Source of the DNA: Desulfarculaceae bacterium
GTDB lineage: Bacteria; Desulfobacterota; Desulfarculia; Desulfarculales; Desulfarculaceae
NCBI GenBank assembly: GCA_021737645.1
Contig: JAIPDO010000019.1
Coordinates: forward strand, 1-61,924
Direction: 5' to 3'
Length of the DNA: 61,924 nt
A program made the translations under genes and the position numbers. Under the pieces are notes generated by a model. The model saw nothing but the letters and a program-made list of their open reading frames with translations, was not told the origin of the DNA and ran no database searches. Positions 8,744 to 17,473 of the stretch are shown piece after piece (position 1 is the stretch's first letter; every line of letters starts with the position of its first letter).

Positions 8744-10336
8744 ATGGACAAAGGCGACATCATCCGCAAGCGTGTTCTGCATCAGGTTCTCAAGGACAAG
8801 GCGGCGGAGTTCGGCAACCGCGAGTTCTTGCGCTTCGGCGAAGAGTCCTTCGGCTACCAGGACTTAGACCGGGCCACGGACCGGGTGGCGGCGGGGCTAC
8901 AGGCCCTGGGAGTGGGCAAGGGCGACAAGGTGGCCATCATCATGGGCAATCGGCCCGAGTACCTGTTTCTCTGGTTCGGCCTGAGCAAGCTGGGCGCGGT
9001 GGAGGTGCCGGTGAACACCGCCCACCGCGGCGAACTGCTCAGCTACATGCTGGGCCAGTCGGGCAGCCGGGTGGTGGTGGCGGAAGAGGTGTTTCTGGAC
9101 CGCCTGGCTCCGGTGCTGGCCGGGTTGCCTGCTCTGGAAAAGGTCGTGTTGCTGAGCGATGGCGAGCCTCCCGCCCTGGACAAGCCGGTGGTGGATTATG
9201 GCGAAATGGTGGACAACCAGGGGCGCTACCAGCCCGCGGAGGTGCTTTGGAGCGACCCCTTTGCCATCATCTATACCTCCGGCACCACCGGACCTTCCAA
9301 AGGTTCGGTGATGCCCCACAACTATGCCCTGTTCATGGGCGAGATATGCAAGGCCGCCGCCGGTTACGGCCCGGACGATTGTCTTTACAACGCCCTGCCC
9401 CTGTTCCACGGCAACGCCCAATTTCTCTCCACCATGCCCGCCCTGATGAGCGGGGCGCGCATGGTGCTGGGCACCCGCTTTTCGGCCAGCGGATTCTGGG
9501 CGGAAGTAAAAAAGCACGAATGCACCGAGTTCAATTACATCGGCGGCATCTTGCAGATTCTCTACAAGGCCGAGCCTCGGCCCGACGACGCCGACAATCC
9601 CCTGCGGGTTCTTTTCGGGGCCGGTGCTCCGCCGGATCTTTACAAGCCATTTGAGGAGCGCTTCGGGGTCAAGCTGATCGAAGGCTACGGCATGAGCGAA
9701 ATCGGCGTGCCCATGCTCAACACGGTGACCGAGCGCAAGATCGGCTCCTGCGGCAAATTGCTGCCGGGCTACGAGGTGAAGCTGGTGGACGACGACGGCC
9801 TGCCGGTTTCGCCGGGCCAACCCGGCGAGTGCCTGCTGCGCACCCTGGAGCCCAACTGCATGCTGCGCGAGTACCACGACATGCCCGCCCAGACCGTGGA
9901 GGCCTGGCGGGACCTGTGGTTCCACACCGGCGACTACCTCACCCAGGACGAGGACGGCTACTTCCATTTCGTGGACCGCAAGAAGGACGCCATCCGCCGC
10001 CGGGGCGAGAACATCTCCTCCTTTGAGGTGGAAAAGGGGGTTCGCACCCACGACGCGGTGCTCGAATGCGCGGCGGTGGCGGTGAAATCGAACATGGGCG
10101 AGGACGAGGTGATGGTGTGCCTTACCCTCAAGCCGGGCGTGGAGCTTTCACCGGAGGAACTCATAGCCCACTGCGCCGAACAGATGGCCTATTTCATGGT
10201 TCCCCGTTACCTGCGCTTCATGGACGCCCTGCCCAAGACACCCACCGAGCGGGTGCAAAAGGTGCTGCTGCGCAACCAGGGGGTCACCGAGGACACCTGG
10301 GACCGGGAAAAGGCTGGCTTCGAGCTCAATAAATGA
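8744..10336 (+). CDS. AMP-forming acyl-CoA ligase (CaiC-like)
   Basis: 530 residues of the ANL adenylating superfamily. The P-loop-like AMP-binding motif YTSGTTGPSKGS is at 177-188; GYGMSEIG lies further on, then HTGDYLTQDEDGYFHFVDRKKD and RRRGENISSFEVE. It would make an acyl-CoA from a free acid, ATP and CoA. Following the carboxylase genes, the likely substrate is the 3-oxoacid they produce, as benzoylacetate-CoA ligase follows acetophenone carboxylase. The C-terminal lysine motif (usually T-G-K) reads TPTERVQK at 499-506, so E-R replaces G-K, with a lysine three residues later. AGGGGG precedes the start. Confidence 0.88.
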   Translation: MDKGDIIRKRVLHQVLKDKAAEFGNREFLRFGEESFGYQDLDRATDRVAAGLQALGVGKGDKVAIIMGNRPEYLFLWFGLSKLGAVEVPVNTAHRGELLSYMLGQSGSRVVVAEEVFLDRLAPVLAGLPALEKVVLLSDGEPPALDKPVVDYGEMVDNQGRYQPAEVLWSDPFAIIYTSGTTGPSKGSVMPHNYALFMGEICKAAAGYGPDDCLYNALPLFHGNAQFLSTMPALMSGARMVLGTRFSASGFWAEVKKHECTEFNYIGGILQILYKAEPRPDDADNPLRVLFGAGAPPDLYKPFEERFGVKLIEGYGMSEIGVPMLNTVTERKIGSCGKLLPGYEVKLVDDDGLPVSPGQPGECLLRTLEPNCMLREYHDMPAQTVEAWRDLWFHTGDYLTQDEDGYFHFVDRKKDAIRRRGENISSFEVEKGVRTHDAVLECAAVAVKSNMGEDEVMVCLTLKPGVELSPEELIAHCAEQMAYFMVPRYLRFMDALPKTPTERVQKVLLRNQGVTEDTWDREKAGFELNK

Positions 10337-10409
10337 ACCGCCTCGGGGGGAGCCGCGGGCGTTATGGCGGCGCGGCGGATGCGGGGATAATAAAAGGGAG
10401 GGGTGATCC

Positions 10410-11450
10410 ATGCAAGCTGTAATGCTCAAACCCGAACACCAGTTGGCCCTGGAGGACGTGCCCAAACCCAGTATCGACGGCCCGGGACAGATACTGGTCA
10501 AGGTCACCACCACGGCCATCTGCGGATCGGACTTACACATAAAACACGGTGAAATTCCCATCATGCCGGGCACGGTCATCGGGCACGAGTTCGTGGGGGT
10601 GGTGGAGGAAACAGCGCCGGACGTGCGGCTGTTCAAGCCCGGAGACCGGGTGGATGTACCGGCCTGCTTGTGGTGCGGTTGTTGCCCCTCCTGCCAAAGG
10701 GGCGAGGTGCAATACTGTGAAACGGGCGGTGTCTGGGGAGGCGGATTTTTTCAGGGCCGCCTGATGCCCGGAGCCCAGACCGAGTACGTGCTGGTTCCCA
10801 ATGCGGACATGTGCGCCGTGCCCATTCCCGACAACGTCAGCGACGAACAAGCCATTTTGGTGGGTGACGTTTTGGGCACCGGCTACCACGCGGTGGTGGA
10901 GGGCGGGGTGGGGCCCGGCGACACGGTGGCCGTTTTCGGCTGCGGCCCGGTGGGCCTTTGCGCCATAGCCTCGGCCCAGCTTTTCAGCCCCGCCCGATTG
11001 TTCGCCATAGACGTTTTGCCCAACCGGCTGGCCCTGGCGGAAAGCCTGGGCGCGGAAGTCATCGACGCAAGCAAGGTGGACCCATCCAGTTACATCCTGG
11101 GCCAGACCGACATGAGCGGGGTGGACGTGGCCATCGAGGCGGTGGGCATGACCGCCACTTTCAATCAGGGACTGGGCGCGCTGCGGCGGGGGGGAACCCT
11201 GTCCATCGTGGGGCTTTTCGCCGAACCGGTGCAGCTGGGCCTGCCCATTCTGGGGCTGTCCGGGGTGCGCATCAGCATGGGCCTGGGCAATCTGGGCAAC
11301 ATGCGCAAGCTCATGAGCTTGGTGGCCAAGGGGAAGCTGGACCTGTCGGCCTTGACCACGCACACTTTCCCGCTTTCCCAGGCCATGGAAGCCTATGAAC
11401 TATTTGAGCACCAAAAGGACAAATGCATCAAGGTGATGCTCAAGCCCTGA
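10410..11450 (+). CDS. Zinc-dependent medium-chain alcohol dehydrogenase
   Basis: 346 residues. The GroES-like N-terminal domain has the catalytic zinc ligand C38 in CGSD and H59-E60 in GHEFVG. The structural zinc cysteines C89, C92, C95 and C103 show the standard 3-3-8 spacing. The NAD(P)-binding Rossmann domain has GCGPVG near residue 173. Family members interconvert secondary alcohols and ketones (threonine, butanediol, sorbitol dehydrogenases). In this operon it may oxidise a secondary alcohol to the ketone that is then carboxylated, as 1-phenylethanol dehydrogenase does for acetophenone. AGGGAGGGGTG precedes the start, 73 bases after the CoA ligase. Confidence 0.88.
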   Translation: MQAVMLKPEHQLALEDVPKPSIDGPGQILVKVTTTAICGSDLHIKHGEIPIMPGTVIGHEFVGVVEETAPDVRLFKPGDRVDVPACLWCGCCPSCQRGEVQYCETGGVWGGGFFQGRLMPGAQTEYVLVPNADMCAVPIPDNVSDEQAILVGDVLGTGYHAVVEGGVGPGDTVAVFGCGPVGLCAIASAQLFSPARLFAIDVLPNRLALAESLGAEVIDASKVDPSSYILGQTDMSGVDVAIEAVGMTATFNQGLGALRRGGTLSIVGLFAEPVQLGLPILGLSGVRISMGLGNLGNMRKLMSLVAKGKLDLSALTTHTFPLSQAMEAYELFEHQKDKCIKVMLKP

Positions 11451-11513
11451 GGTTGGAGTTAATAAATTAAACATCCGGGCCGTGGGGCCCGTTACCCAAA
11501 AGGGAGGATCAAG

Positions 11514-11855
11514 ATGCCTTACAGCAAACCCATTGAGGCCTTTGAGGACATGCTCGCCGTATTCAGCCCCCAGGGCGCCGAGGGGCTCACCGCGGTGTTC
11601 CAGTGGGACGTCCTGGGCGAAAACGGCGGCGTTTGGCACATCAAGGTCGCCGACGGCAAGGCCGAACTGGTAAACGAACGCCATCCCTCGCCCACGGTCT
11701 CCCAAACCTGCGGGACCGACCTGTTCCTGTCCATGGTCAACTATGAGATAGACGGCATGCAGGCATTCATGAGCGGCAAGCTGAAGATGACCGGGGATAT
11801 GAACGTGGCCCAGAAGATCTACGAGGTATTTCCCTTGCCGCAACCCAAGGGCTAA
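11514..11855 (+). CDS. SCP2 sterol-transfer-family protein
   Basis: 113 residues, the length of a stand-alone SCP2 domain. The pattern VFQWDVLGENGGVWHIKV, then a VSQTCGTDLFLSMVNYEID stretch and MSGKLKMTGDMNVAQK, matches the SCP2 fold, where the GKLKMTGD turn near the C-terminus closes a hydrophobic tunnel. Such proteins bind hydrophobic acyl chains or acyl-CoAs. Its presence suggests that pathway intermediates are poorly soluble. A short hairpin (arms 11476-11481 and 11486-11491) lies in the 63-base gap before it, followed by AGGGAGG. Confidence 0.8.
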   Translation: MPYSKPIEAFEDMLAVFSPQGAEGLTAVFQWDVLGENGGVWHIKVADGKAELVNERHPSPTVSQTCGTDLFLSMVNYEIDGMQAFMSGKLKMTGDMNVAQKIYEVFPLPQPKG

Positions 11856-11921
11856 TTAGGAGCCACAAAGCCAGACGCCGCATCGTCCGCGTCGTTTTCA
11901 GCCGCCAAGCTGGGGAGCACC

Positions 11922-12362
11922 ATGCACACAGACAACGAGCAAGACACCCTTCCGCTGGTGCCGAAGGGCATAGCCGCCGAGGCCGGGGGAACCGGGCCAG
12001 TGCTGATAGGGGGCCACTGCCCCCACTGCCGGCGCGATTTCTTCCCCCGGCCCCGATACTGCCCGGGCTGCATGCGGCCGCCCCAGGAGCGTTTGCTCAG
12101 CGGAGACGGAGTCATATACAGCTACACCGTGGTGCGCATCAGGCCTCCCCTTGGCCTGCCTCAGCCATACGCGGTGGGCTTCGTGGATCTGAACCAAAGC
12201 GGCCTGCGCATCTTCGGGCTGCTGAACCACGGCGACATCGACCGGCTGGCCATCGGCAAACGGGTGCGCCTCAAATTGGGGCCCTTGGGCCAAGACGGCG
12301 GGGGGCAGGCCTGCATGCGCCCCTATTTCAGCCTGGTGGCGGCGGAGGGCGATGATGACTAA
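11922..12362 (+). CDS. Zinc-ribbon / OB-fold protein (DUF35, thiolase partner)
   Basis: 146 residues. An N-terminal rubredoxin-like zinc ribbon uses C33, C36, C47 and C50 (CPHC and CPGC); an OB-fold follows (about 60-140: SYTVVRIRPPLGLPQPYAVG). Proteins of this kind form complexes with SCP-x-type thiolases and MaoC-like hydratases and help bind the acyl-CoA. The gene overlaps the thiolase gene by 11 bases, a strong sign of a two-subunit enzyme. GGGGAG lies just before the ATG; a 66-base gap follows the SCP2 gene. Confidence 0.86.
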   Translation: MHTDNEQDTLPLVPKGIAAEAGGTGPVLIGGHCPHCRRDFFPRPRYCPGCMRPPQERLLSGDGVIYSYTVVRIRPPLGLPQPYAVGFVDLNQSGLRIFGLLNHGDIDRLAIGKRVRLKLGPLGQDGGGQACMRPYFSLVAAEGDDD

Positions 12363-13503
12363 GCCGGTGGTGGCCGGGGTGGGTATGATCCCCTTTGCCA
12401 AATATCCCCAACGCACCCTGGTGGACCTGGGGGCCGAAGCCGCCTTTTTGGCGCTCCAGGACGCGAACGTCGCGCCGGGGCGGGTGGAAGCCGGTTTCTT
12501 TGCCAACGCTGTGGGCAGCCGCCTGTTCGGCGACAGCACCATCGGCCAGAACGTGCTGTGGGAGGTGGGGGTCAACCGGGTTCCGGTGATCAACGTGGAA
12601 AACGCGTGCACCTCAGGCTCCACCGCCTTTTATTTGGCCTGCAACGCGGTGGCCGCCGGCCAGGCCGAGATGGCCCTGGTAGTGGGCGCCGAAAAAATGT
12701 GCGTGCCGGAGTTTGGACTGATCAACTCCGGGGAAAGCGAGTGGGACACCCAGCTGGGCCTGGTGGCCCCGGCCAGCTTCGCCCTCAGGGCCCAGCGGCA
12801 CATGCTGGAGCACGGCACCACTGTGGAGCAGATGGCCCAGGTGGCGGTGAAAAACCGCGCCCATGCGGCCGGCAACCCCATGGCCATGTTCAGGGAGCCC
12901 ATCACGGTAGAACAAGTGCTGGCCGCACCCATGATCGTGGACCCGCTAACCCGGCTTCAGTGCTGCCCCATCGCCGACGGCGCGGCAGCGTTGGTGGTTT
13001 GCTCCGAGGAAATGGCCCGAGGTCTGGGCTCGGCGGCGGTCCGGGTGGAAGCTGTGGTGCTGGGCACGGGCGGCTATGAATCCCCCCAGGACCTGGCCCG
13101 CTGGGAAACCGACTTCCGGGTCTGCGCCCAGGCCTACGAAAAGGCCGGCCTGGGGCCTGAGGATCTGGACCTGGTGGAGTGCCACGACGCCTTCACCATC
13201 TCCGAGATATTGCATTACGAGGCCCTGGGGCTTTGCCCGCCCGGAGATGGGGGCCGCTTCGTGGAACAAGGACACGCCACCCTGGGGGGCCGGGTTCCGG
13301 TCAATCCCTCGGGCGGCCTGCTCAGCCGGGGGCATCCGGTGGGAGCCACCGGCGTGGCCCAGGTAATGGAGGTCGTCAGCCAACTGCGCGGCCAGGCGGG
13401 GCCCCGTCAGATCAATGGGGCCAGGATTGGCCTGGCCCATTGCATGGGTGGGGATAAGGCGGGGGACACCAAATCCTGCACCGTGGCCATACTCGGCATT
13501 TAA
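12352..13503 (+). CDS. SCP-x-type thiolase
   Basis: 383 residues. The acylated nucleophile is C86 in NACTSGST. H328 lies in RGHPVGATG and the second catalytic cysteine C364 in LAHCMGGDKAG, so all three expected thiolase residues are present; C277-H-D279 forms the CHDAF block of the SCP-x group. The enzyme should cleave a 3-oxoacyl-CoA to acetyl-CoA and a shortened acyl-CoA, completing a route from carboxylated ketone to central metabolism. Two ATGs in tandem (12352 and 12355) serve as start, inside the DUF35 gene. An aldolase role, as in Ltp2-like relatives, is less likely given the full catalytic set. Confidence 0.88.
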   Translation: MMTKPVVAGVGMIPFAKYPQRTLVDLGAEAAFLALQDANVAPGRVEAGFFANAVGSRLFGDSTIGQNVLWEVGVNRVPVINVENACTSGSTAFYLACNAVAAGQAEMALVVGAEKMCVPEFGLINSGESEWDTQLGLVAPASFALRAQRHMLEHGTTVEQMAQVAVKNRAHAAGNPMAMFREPITVEQVLAAPMIVDPLTRLQCCPIADGAAALVVCSEEMARGLGSAAVRVEAVVLGTGGYESPQDLARWETDFRVCAQAYEKAGLGPEDLDLVECHDAFTISEILHYEALGLCPPGDGGRFVEQGHATLGGRVPVNPSGGLLSRGHPVGATGVAQVMEVVSQLRGQAGPRQINGARIGLAHCMGGDKAGDTKSCTVAILGI

Positions 13504-13529
13504 CGCCAATCATGCCCTAGGAGACGATT

Positions 13530-13970
13530 TTGCCTGCTCTTATGCATCATGTGTCCGTCTTTGTCAGAGATATGGAGCGCTCCCTGGAACTGTTTAACGG
13601 TATTCTTGGTATGGATACGGTAAAACGGCTGGGCGGGGTGCGAGGCGAGGGCATCTCCACCCTGGTGGGCATATCCGATTTCAGCGCGGATCTGGCTTTT
13701 TTAAAGCATCCCGGCCAAAAAATATTGCTGGAACTGGTGCGCCAAACCGGCCCTCCTCAAGCAATAAATCCACAGTGCTCCATGAACGGCTTTGGGATCA
13801 GCTTGACGGTGCCCGATTTGGACGCGGTTCATGCCAGCCTGAGCCAAGCGGGCTGGAGCCCGATCAGCGAACCCCTGGACATGATCGACCCTTCCGGCTC
13901 GGCCATCCGGCTGTTTTGCTTTCACACCGATGAAGGCATGATGGTGGAGCTGATCCAGCAGGCCGGTTGA
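13530..13970 (+). CDS. VOC (glyoxalase/dioxygenase-fold) family protein
   Basis: 146 residues. HHVSVFVRDMERSLELF at the N-terminus and GISLTVPDLDAVHASL in the middle are the two beta-alpha-beta-beta-beta modules of the vicinal-oxygen-chelate fold. I choose TTG 13530 because TAGGAGA lies six bases before it; ATG 13542 is the alternative. VOC members include glyoxalase I, methylmalonyl-CoA epimerase and ring-cleaving dioxygenases; which applies here cannot be decided. It lies 26 bases after the thiolase and probably ends the operon. Confidence 0.75.
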   Translation: MPALMHHVSVFVRDMERSLELFNGILGMDTVKRLGGVRGEGISTLVGISDFSADLAFLKHPGQKILLELVRQTGPPQAINPQCSMNGFGISLTVPDLDAVHASLSQAGWSPISEPLDMIDPSGSAIRLFCFHTDEGMMVELIQQAG

Positions 13971-14022
13971 AAAGCATGGCGCCTTCTTCTGGCATGGCAA
14001 TTGCGGATACCGGAACGTTTCG

Positions 14023-14048
14023 GGCGCAAGCGCTCTATTGCTTGCGCC
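14023..14048. terminator. Hairpin at the end of two convergent genes
   Basis: Eight-base perfect inverted repeat: GGCGCAAG at 14023-14030 and CTTGCGCC at 14041-14048, with a ten-base loop. It contains the stop codon of the minus-strand methyltransferase and lies about 50 bases after the plus-strand VOC gene. No run of T follows on either strand, so intrinsic termination is not assured. Confidence 0.35.
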
Positions 14049-14859
14049 AGTAGACGCCGGTCCAGTCCAGCTCGTGCATCGGTTCGCTTATCCCCGCGGA
14101 CGCCCTGAATTCATCCACCGCCGAGCGGCATCCTGCCAAGGCGTAATCATCTACGATGCAAAAACCGCCCCTGGACAATTTTGGGTATAGGTTGCTCAGG
14201 GCGTCCATGGTCGATTCATACATGTCGCCGTCAAGGCGTAAAACCGCCAGTTTTTCCATTTCGGCTTGGGGCAGCGTGTCTTTGAACCAGCCTTTTAGAA
14301 AAACCACCTGCTCATCCAGCAGGCCATATTTTTTAAAATTGTTTTCCACCTCGGCTTGGGAAACCGCCAAATGCTCAATTTGGTGATGTTGGTCCAAATT
14401 GTCGGCGGGATATTTGCCGGGGTCCGGCCTGGGCAGGCCTTCAAAGGAATCCGCCACATACACCTTGCGCCGAGTGTCGCCATGGGCGGCCAGAATACCT
14501 CGCATGAAAATGCAGGCCCCGCCCCTCCACACGCCGGTTTCAATCAGGTCGCCCTCTATATCTTCCTTTAGCACGGTTTCCACGCAATAAAGAAGGTTGT
14601 CCAAGCGCCTCAAACCGATCATGGTATCCGCATATTTGGGCCAAATCTTTCCTTCCTCTATTTGCTCGGGCCCATAGGAATGCTCCCTTACCAAGTGAAA
14701 CCGCCGGGAGGCAAGAAGCCGGGAAACCAGTGATACAAGCATCCGTTTGACGGGAGAGCGCCGGTAGTTGAAGGTCTCAATGGGGATCGGTGGCTCTGGC
14801 CACAGGCGAAAAGCCAGGGTTTTCTTTAAAAGATCTAAATATCGCTGTTCGGCCGTCAT
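14035..14859 (-). CDS. TylF/macrocin-type O-methyltransferase
   Basis: 274 residues. The family signature is visible: GDLIETGVWRGGACIFM (SAM-binding motif), a GLPRPDPGKYPADN region, and LRLDGDMYESTMDALSNLYP followed by GGFCIVDDYAL, whose acidic residues bind the metal. TylF-type enzymes methylate sugar hydroxyls. Its start faces the promoter region of the next catabolic unit, so it is transcribed alone. It is out of place between two catabolic operons; a second member of the family lies at 48329 in the polysaccharide locus. It may methylate a sugar of that surface glycan. Confidence 0.85.
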   Translation of the reverse strand: MTAEQRYLDLLKKTLAFRLWPEPPIPIETFNYRRSPVKRMLVSLVSRLLASRRFHLVREHSYGPEQIEEGKIWPKYADTMIGLRRLDNLLYCVETVLKEDIEGDLIETGVWRGGACIFMRGILAAHGDTRRKVYVADSFEGLPRPDPGKYPADNLDQHHQIEHLAVSQAEVENNFKKYGLLDEQVVFLKGWFKDTLPQAEMEKLAVLRLDGDMYESTMDALSNLYPKLSRGGFCIVDDYALAGCRSAVDEFRASAGISEPMHELDWTGVYWRKQ

Positions 14860-15283
14860 GTTTAATGCTTGCTTGCCGGCTCGTGGATTACGGTGCGCCC
14901 GCGGCCATGAACCTTATTGCCCTTGACCCACGCTTCCCCGCCTTGGCCCAACGATTTACCACTGCGCGTGTAACTCTACAACAAAAGGCTCCCTTGGCTG
15001 AAGCCCTAAACCTTGAACAAAACGAGGACGGGACCAGGGGAACCGGCACCCGGCCGAATCCGGCAAAAAGGCGCTCGCATCAACCGTCCTGTTCCCGGAA
15101 AGCCACCGCCATAATCATCTATTTCCAGCCAAACGAGCCCAACCGGGTTATTGCCGGCAAAAATAGGTTGACTTCGCCCCGCCATAAAATATATACCGAA
15201 TTGTATACTATAAAGCACACAGTAATTACGCCTAACCTCTTGGCTGTGAAGAATCAAAAAAGCCGACTTGAAAGGACAAGACC
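14860..15283. promoter_or_regulatory. Divergent intergenic region with a promoter and a GTATAC site
   Basis: 424 bases without a supportable gene. On the plus strand TTGACT (15168-15173) and TATATA (15190-15195), 16 apart, form a good sigma70 promoter for the PaaK-like gene. Immediately downstream, TTGTATACTA at 15201-15210 holds a palindromic GTATAC core of the kind bound by GntR/FCD-type regulators, and TATAC and GTATA form arms around CGAATT (15192-15207). A repressor here would block initiation. No regulator gene lies next to it. The region is locally AT-rich compared with its surroundings. Confidence 0.5.
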
Positions 15284-16645
15284 TTGCCAAGATATTTTGC
15301 CAACCCCGACCTGGACTCCTTGCCTCCCGAAGGCATTCGTGAATATCAACAACAACGCCTGACGCCCCAGCTCACCTACTGTTACGAGCACTCTGATTTT
15401 TATCGCAAAAAGTTCCAAGACTGCGGAGCCCACCCCCGCGATATCAAAACCATGGAAGACCTGCACGCGCTGCCCATATTCATGAACAAGGACCAGGAGC
15501 GCATAAACGCCATGGAGTCCTTGGAGCGCGACGGCCATCCCTTTGGCACCCACCTGTGTGCCGACCCCAAAGACATCTACATGACCGGCACCACCTCGGG
15601 CACCACCGGGATCCCCACCTTCACCTACTCCCTGACCAGGGACGACATCGCCAACTTTGCCCCGGCCCTGGGCCACCGCTTCGTTATGAACGGCCTGGAG
15701 TACGGAGACCGGGTGCTGTTCATCTTCGCCCTGGGCATCTACGCCACCACCATCTCCCTGTTCGGGCTGCGTAGCGTGGGCGGGGTGCCCATAGACGTGG
15801 ACGCCCGCGCGGGGTCGGAATTGATGCTGCGCTTCGCCGCCCAGACCCGCCCCAAGTTCATGGCCACCACCGTCTCGCTTTCGGAATACCTTATCGGCAA
15901 GGCCAAAAGCATCATCGGCATGGAAATGGGCGATCTTAAGTTAAAGGGCGTGTTCGTCACCGGCGAGGTTGGGGTGAGCATTCCCGAGGTGCGCCAACGT
16001 CTGGAGCAAGCCTACGGCTGCCCGGTGTATGACTATTGGGCGCCCGCGGCCCACGCCATCGCCATCACCTGCGGCTCCCCCGAGTATCCGGGTATGCACG
16101 CGGTGGCCCCGGACCTTTGCACCGCTTTCCACGACCTAGTGGACCCGGACACCAAGAAGCCCATACCCATCGTGAATGGCGCGGTGGGGGAAATGGTGGT
16201 CACTTCGCTCAAACGTCAGGCCGCCCCCCTGGTCAAGTACGCCACCGGGGACATCGTCGAGCTTTACACCGAGCCCTGCCCCCATTGCGGCTTCCCCGGC
16301 CACCGGGCCAAGCTCATCGGCCGGGCGGACGACATGCTGGTGGTCAAGGGGGTCAACCTTTATCCCGCGGCCATCAAGCAGATCGTGGAGACCTTCACTC
16401 CGGAGGTTACCGGGGAGATGCGCGTGGTCTTGGATACCAAGCCGCCGCGCGTAGTGCCTCCCCTGAAGCTGAAGCTGGAGCGTTCGGCCTCGGTGAGCGA
16501 TGACGACCTGGACGCCCTGGCCGAGCGGATCATCCGGGCCACCCACGACCAACTCAAGATCCGCCCGGTGATCCAGTGGACCGCTCCGGGCAGCCTGGAA
16601 AAATCCACCCGCAAGACTCCCCTATTCGAAAAGAACTACGAATAA
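15284..16645 (+). CDS. Phenylacetate-CoA-ligase-family enzyme (PaaK-like)
   Basis: 453 residues, the usual size of PaaK. The ATP-binding loop reads TGTTSGTTGIPTF near residue 101; ATGDIVELYTEPCPHCGFPG and GRADDMLVVKGVNLYP follow, with the two cysteines typical of the group. Start TTG 15284 is preceded by AAAGGA at seven bases. It should activate an aryl or related carboxylic acid to its CoA ester. Followed by a metallo-hydrolase and a branched-chain-type ABC importer, it looks like the entry enzyme for an imported acid. The exact substrate cannot be determined. Confidence 0.87.
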   Translation: MPRYFANPDLDSLPPEGIREYQQQRLTPQLTYCYEHSDFYRKKFQDCGAHPRDIKTMEDLHALPIFMNKDQERINAMESLERDGHPFGTHLCADPKDIYMTGTTSGTTGIPTFTYSLTRDDIANFAPALGHRFVMNGLEYGDRVLFIFALGIYATTISLFGLRSVGGVPIDVDARAGSELMLRFAAQTRPKFMATTVSLSEYLIGKAKSIIGMEMGDLKLKGVFVTGEVGVSIPEVRQRLEQAYGCPVYDYWAPAAHAIAITCGSPEYPGMHAVAPDLCTAFHDLVDPDTKKPIPIVNGAVGEMVVTSLKRQAAPLVKYATGDIVELYTEPCPHCGFPGHRAKLIGRADDMLVVKGVNLYPAAIKQIVETFTPEVTGEMRVVLDTKPPRVVPPLKLKLERSASVSDDDLDALAERIIRATHDQLKIRPVIQWTAPGSLEKSTRKTPLFEKNYE

Positions 16646-16662
16646 ACGGGCGAGGACTCACC

Positions 16663-17406
16663 ATGCCGTATGAAATCGTGCCCTTGACTCTGAGCTACTA
16701 CGAGGCGGAAAAGGGCTACATGACCTATATGACCGGCTACGGGCAGAGCATCATCCGCCCGTTCGTGGTGTGGTTCATCCGGGGGGCCTCGAAGAACATA
16801 ATCGTAGACAGCGGGATTGAGGCGCAGGACTACGTCGCCTACCACCCCAGTTTCAATGATTTGAAAGTCAACCACCTGCAAACCTTCGACCAGGCCATGG
16901 CCTCGGTGGGCATCACCGCGGAGCAGGTGGACATCGTGGTGCAAACCCACCTGCATTTCGACCATTGCCACAACCTGAAGCGCTGCGTCAACGCCGAGGT
17001 GCTACTTCAGAAGGCTGAGTACGATTTCGCCATGGACCCCGCGCCCTTTGCGGGCATCTATCGCCGGGAGCTTTGGGAAGGGGCCAACCTGCGCCTGATC
17101 GAGGGCGAATACGAGATTGAGCCCGGCCTGACTCTCATGCCGACACCCGGCCACGCGGCCGGCGGGCAGGCGGTTTTGGTGGATACTCAGGGCGGCACCG
17201 TGGCCATCGCCGGTATGTGCACCTGCCAAGAGAATTTTTACCCCTCTGCCGGGCACCCCATGGTGGGCGACGACCAAACTCTTTTACCCGGCATTCTTTT
17301 GAATGCCCGCGACGCCTACGAAAGTATGAAACGGCTCCAGAGCCGTACCGATAGAATCCTGGCTTTGCATGATCCTGACATCCTGCACCAAAAAATTATC
17401 TCCTGA
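16663..17406 (+). CDS. Metallo-beta-lactamase-fold hydrolase (AHL-lactonase-like)
   Basis: 247 residues from ATG 16663, with GAGGAC ten bases upstream; an upstream in-frame extension overlaps the ligase gene. The dinuclear zinc motif H96-L-H98-F-D100-H101 is intact, and later ligands are supplied by PTPGHAAGGQ and the C-terminal LHDPD. Length and layout fit the N-acyl-homoserine-lactone lactonase branch. Given the catabolic context, opening a lactone or hydrolysing an ester to provide the acid used by the adjacent CoA ligase is more likely than quorum quenching. The gene starts 17 bases after the ligase stop. Confidence 0.8.
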   Translation: MPYEIVPLTLSYYEAEKGYMTYMTGYGQSIIRPFVVWFIRGASKNIIVDSGIEAQDYVAYHPSFNDLKVNHLQTFDQAMASVGITAEQVDIVVQTHLHFDHCHNLKRCVNAEVLLQKAEYDFAMDPAPFAGIYRRELWEGANLRLIEGEYEIEPGLTLMPTPGHAAGGQAVLVDTQGGTVAIAGMCTCQENFYPSAGHPMVGDDQTLLPGILLNARDAYESMKRLQSRTDRILALHDPDILHQKIIS

Positions 17407-17473
17407 GCAAGTTTAAAGATGTGAGCACGCGTCAAGCCGGCAAATCCTGGTCTTATTTACAAGGGAGGGAAAG

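Noticed and set aside
7118..8782. A 554-codon open frame on the minus strand opposite the HyuB gene
   Set aside because: Codon shadow of a GC-rich gene: His/Gly/Ala/Val-rich composition without any motif, while the plus-strand HyuB is unmistakable.
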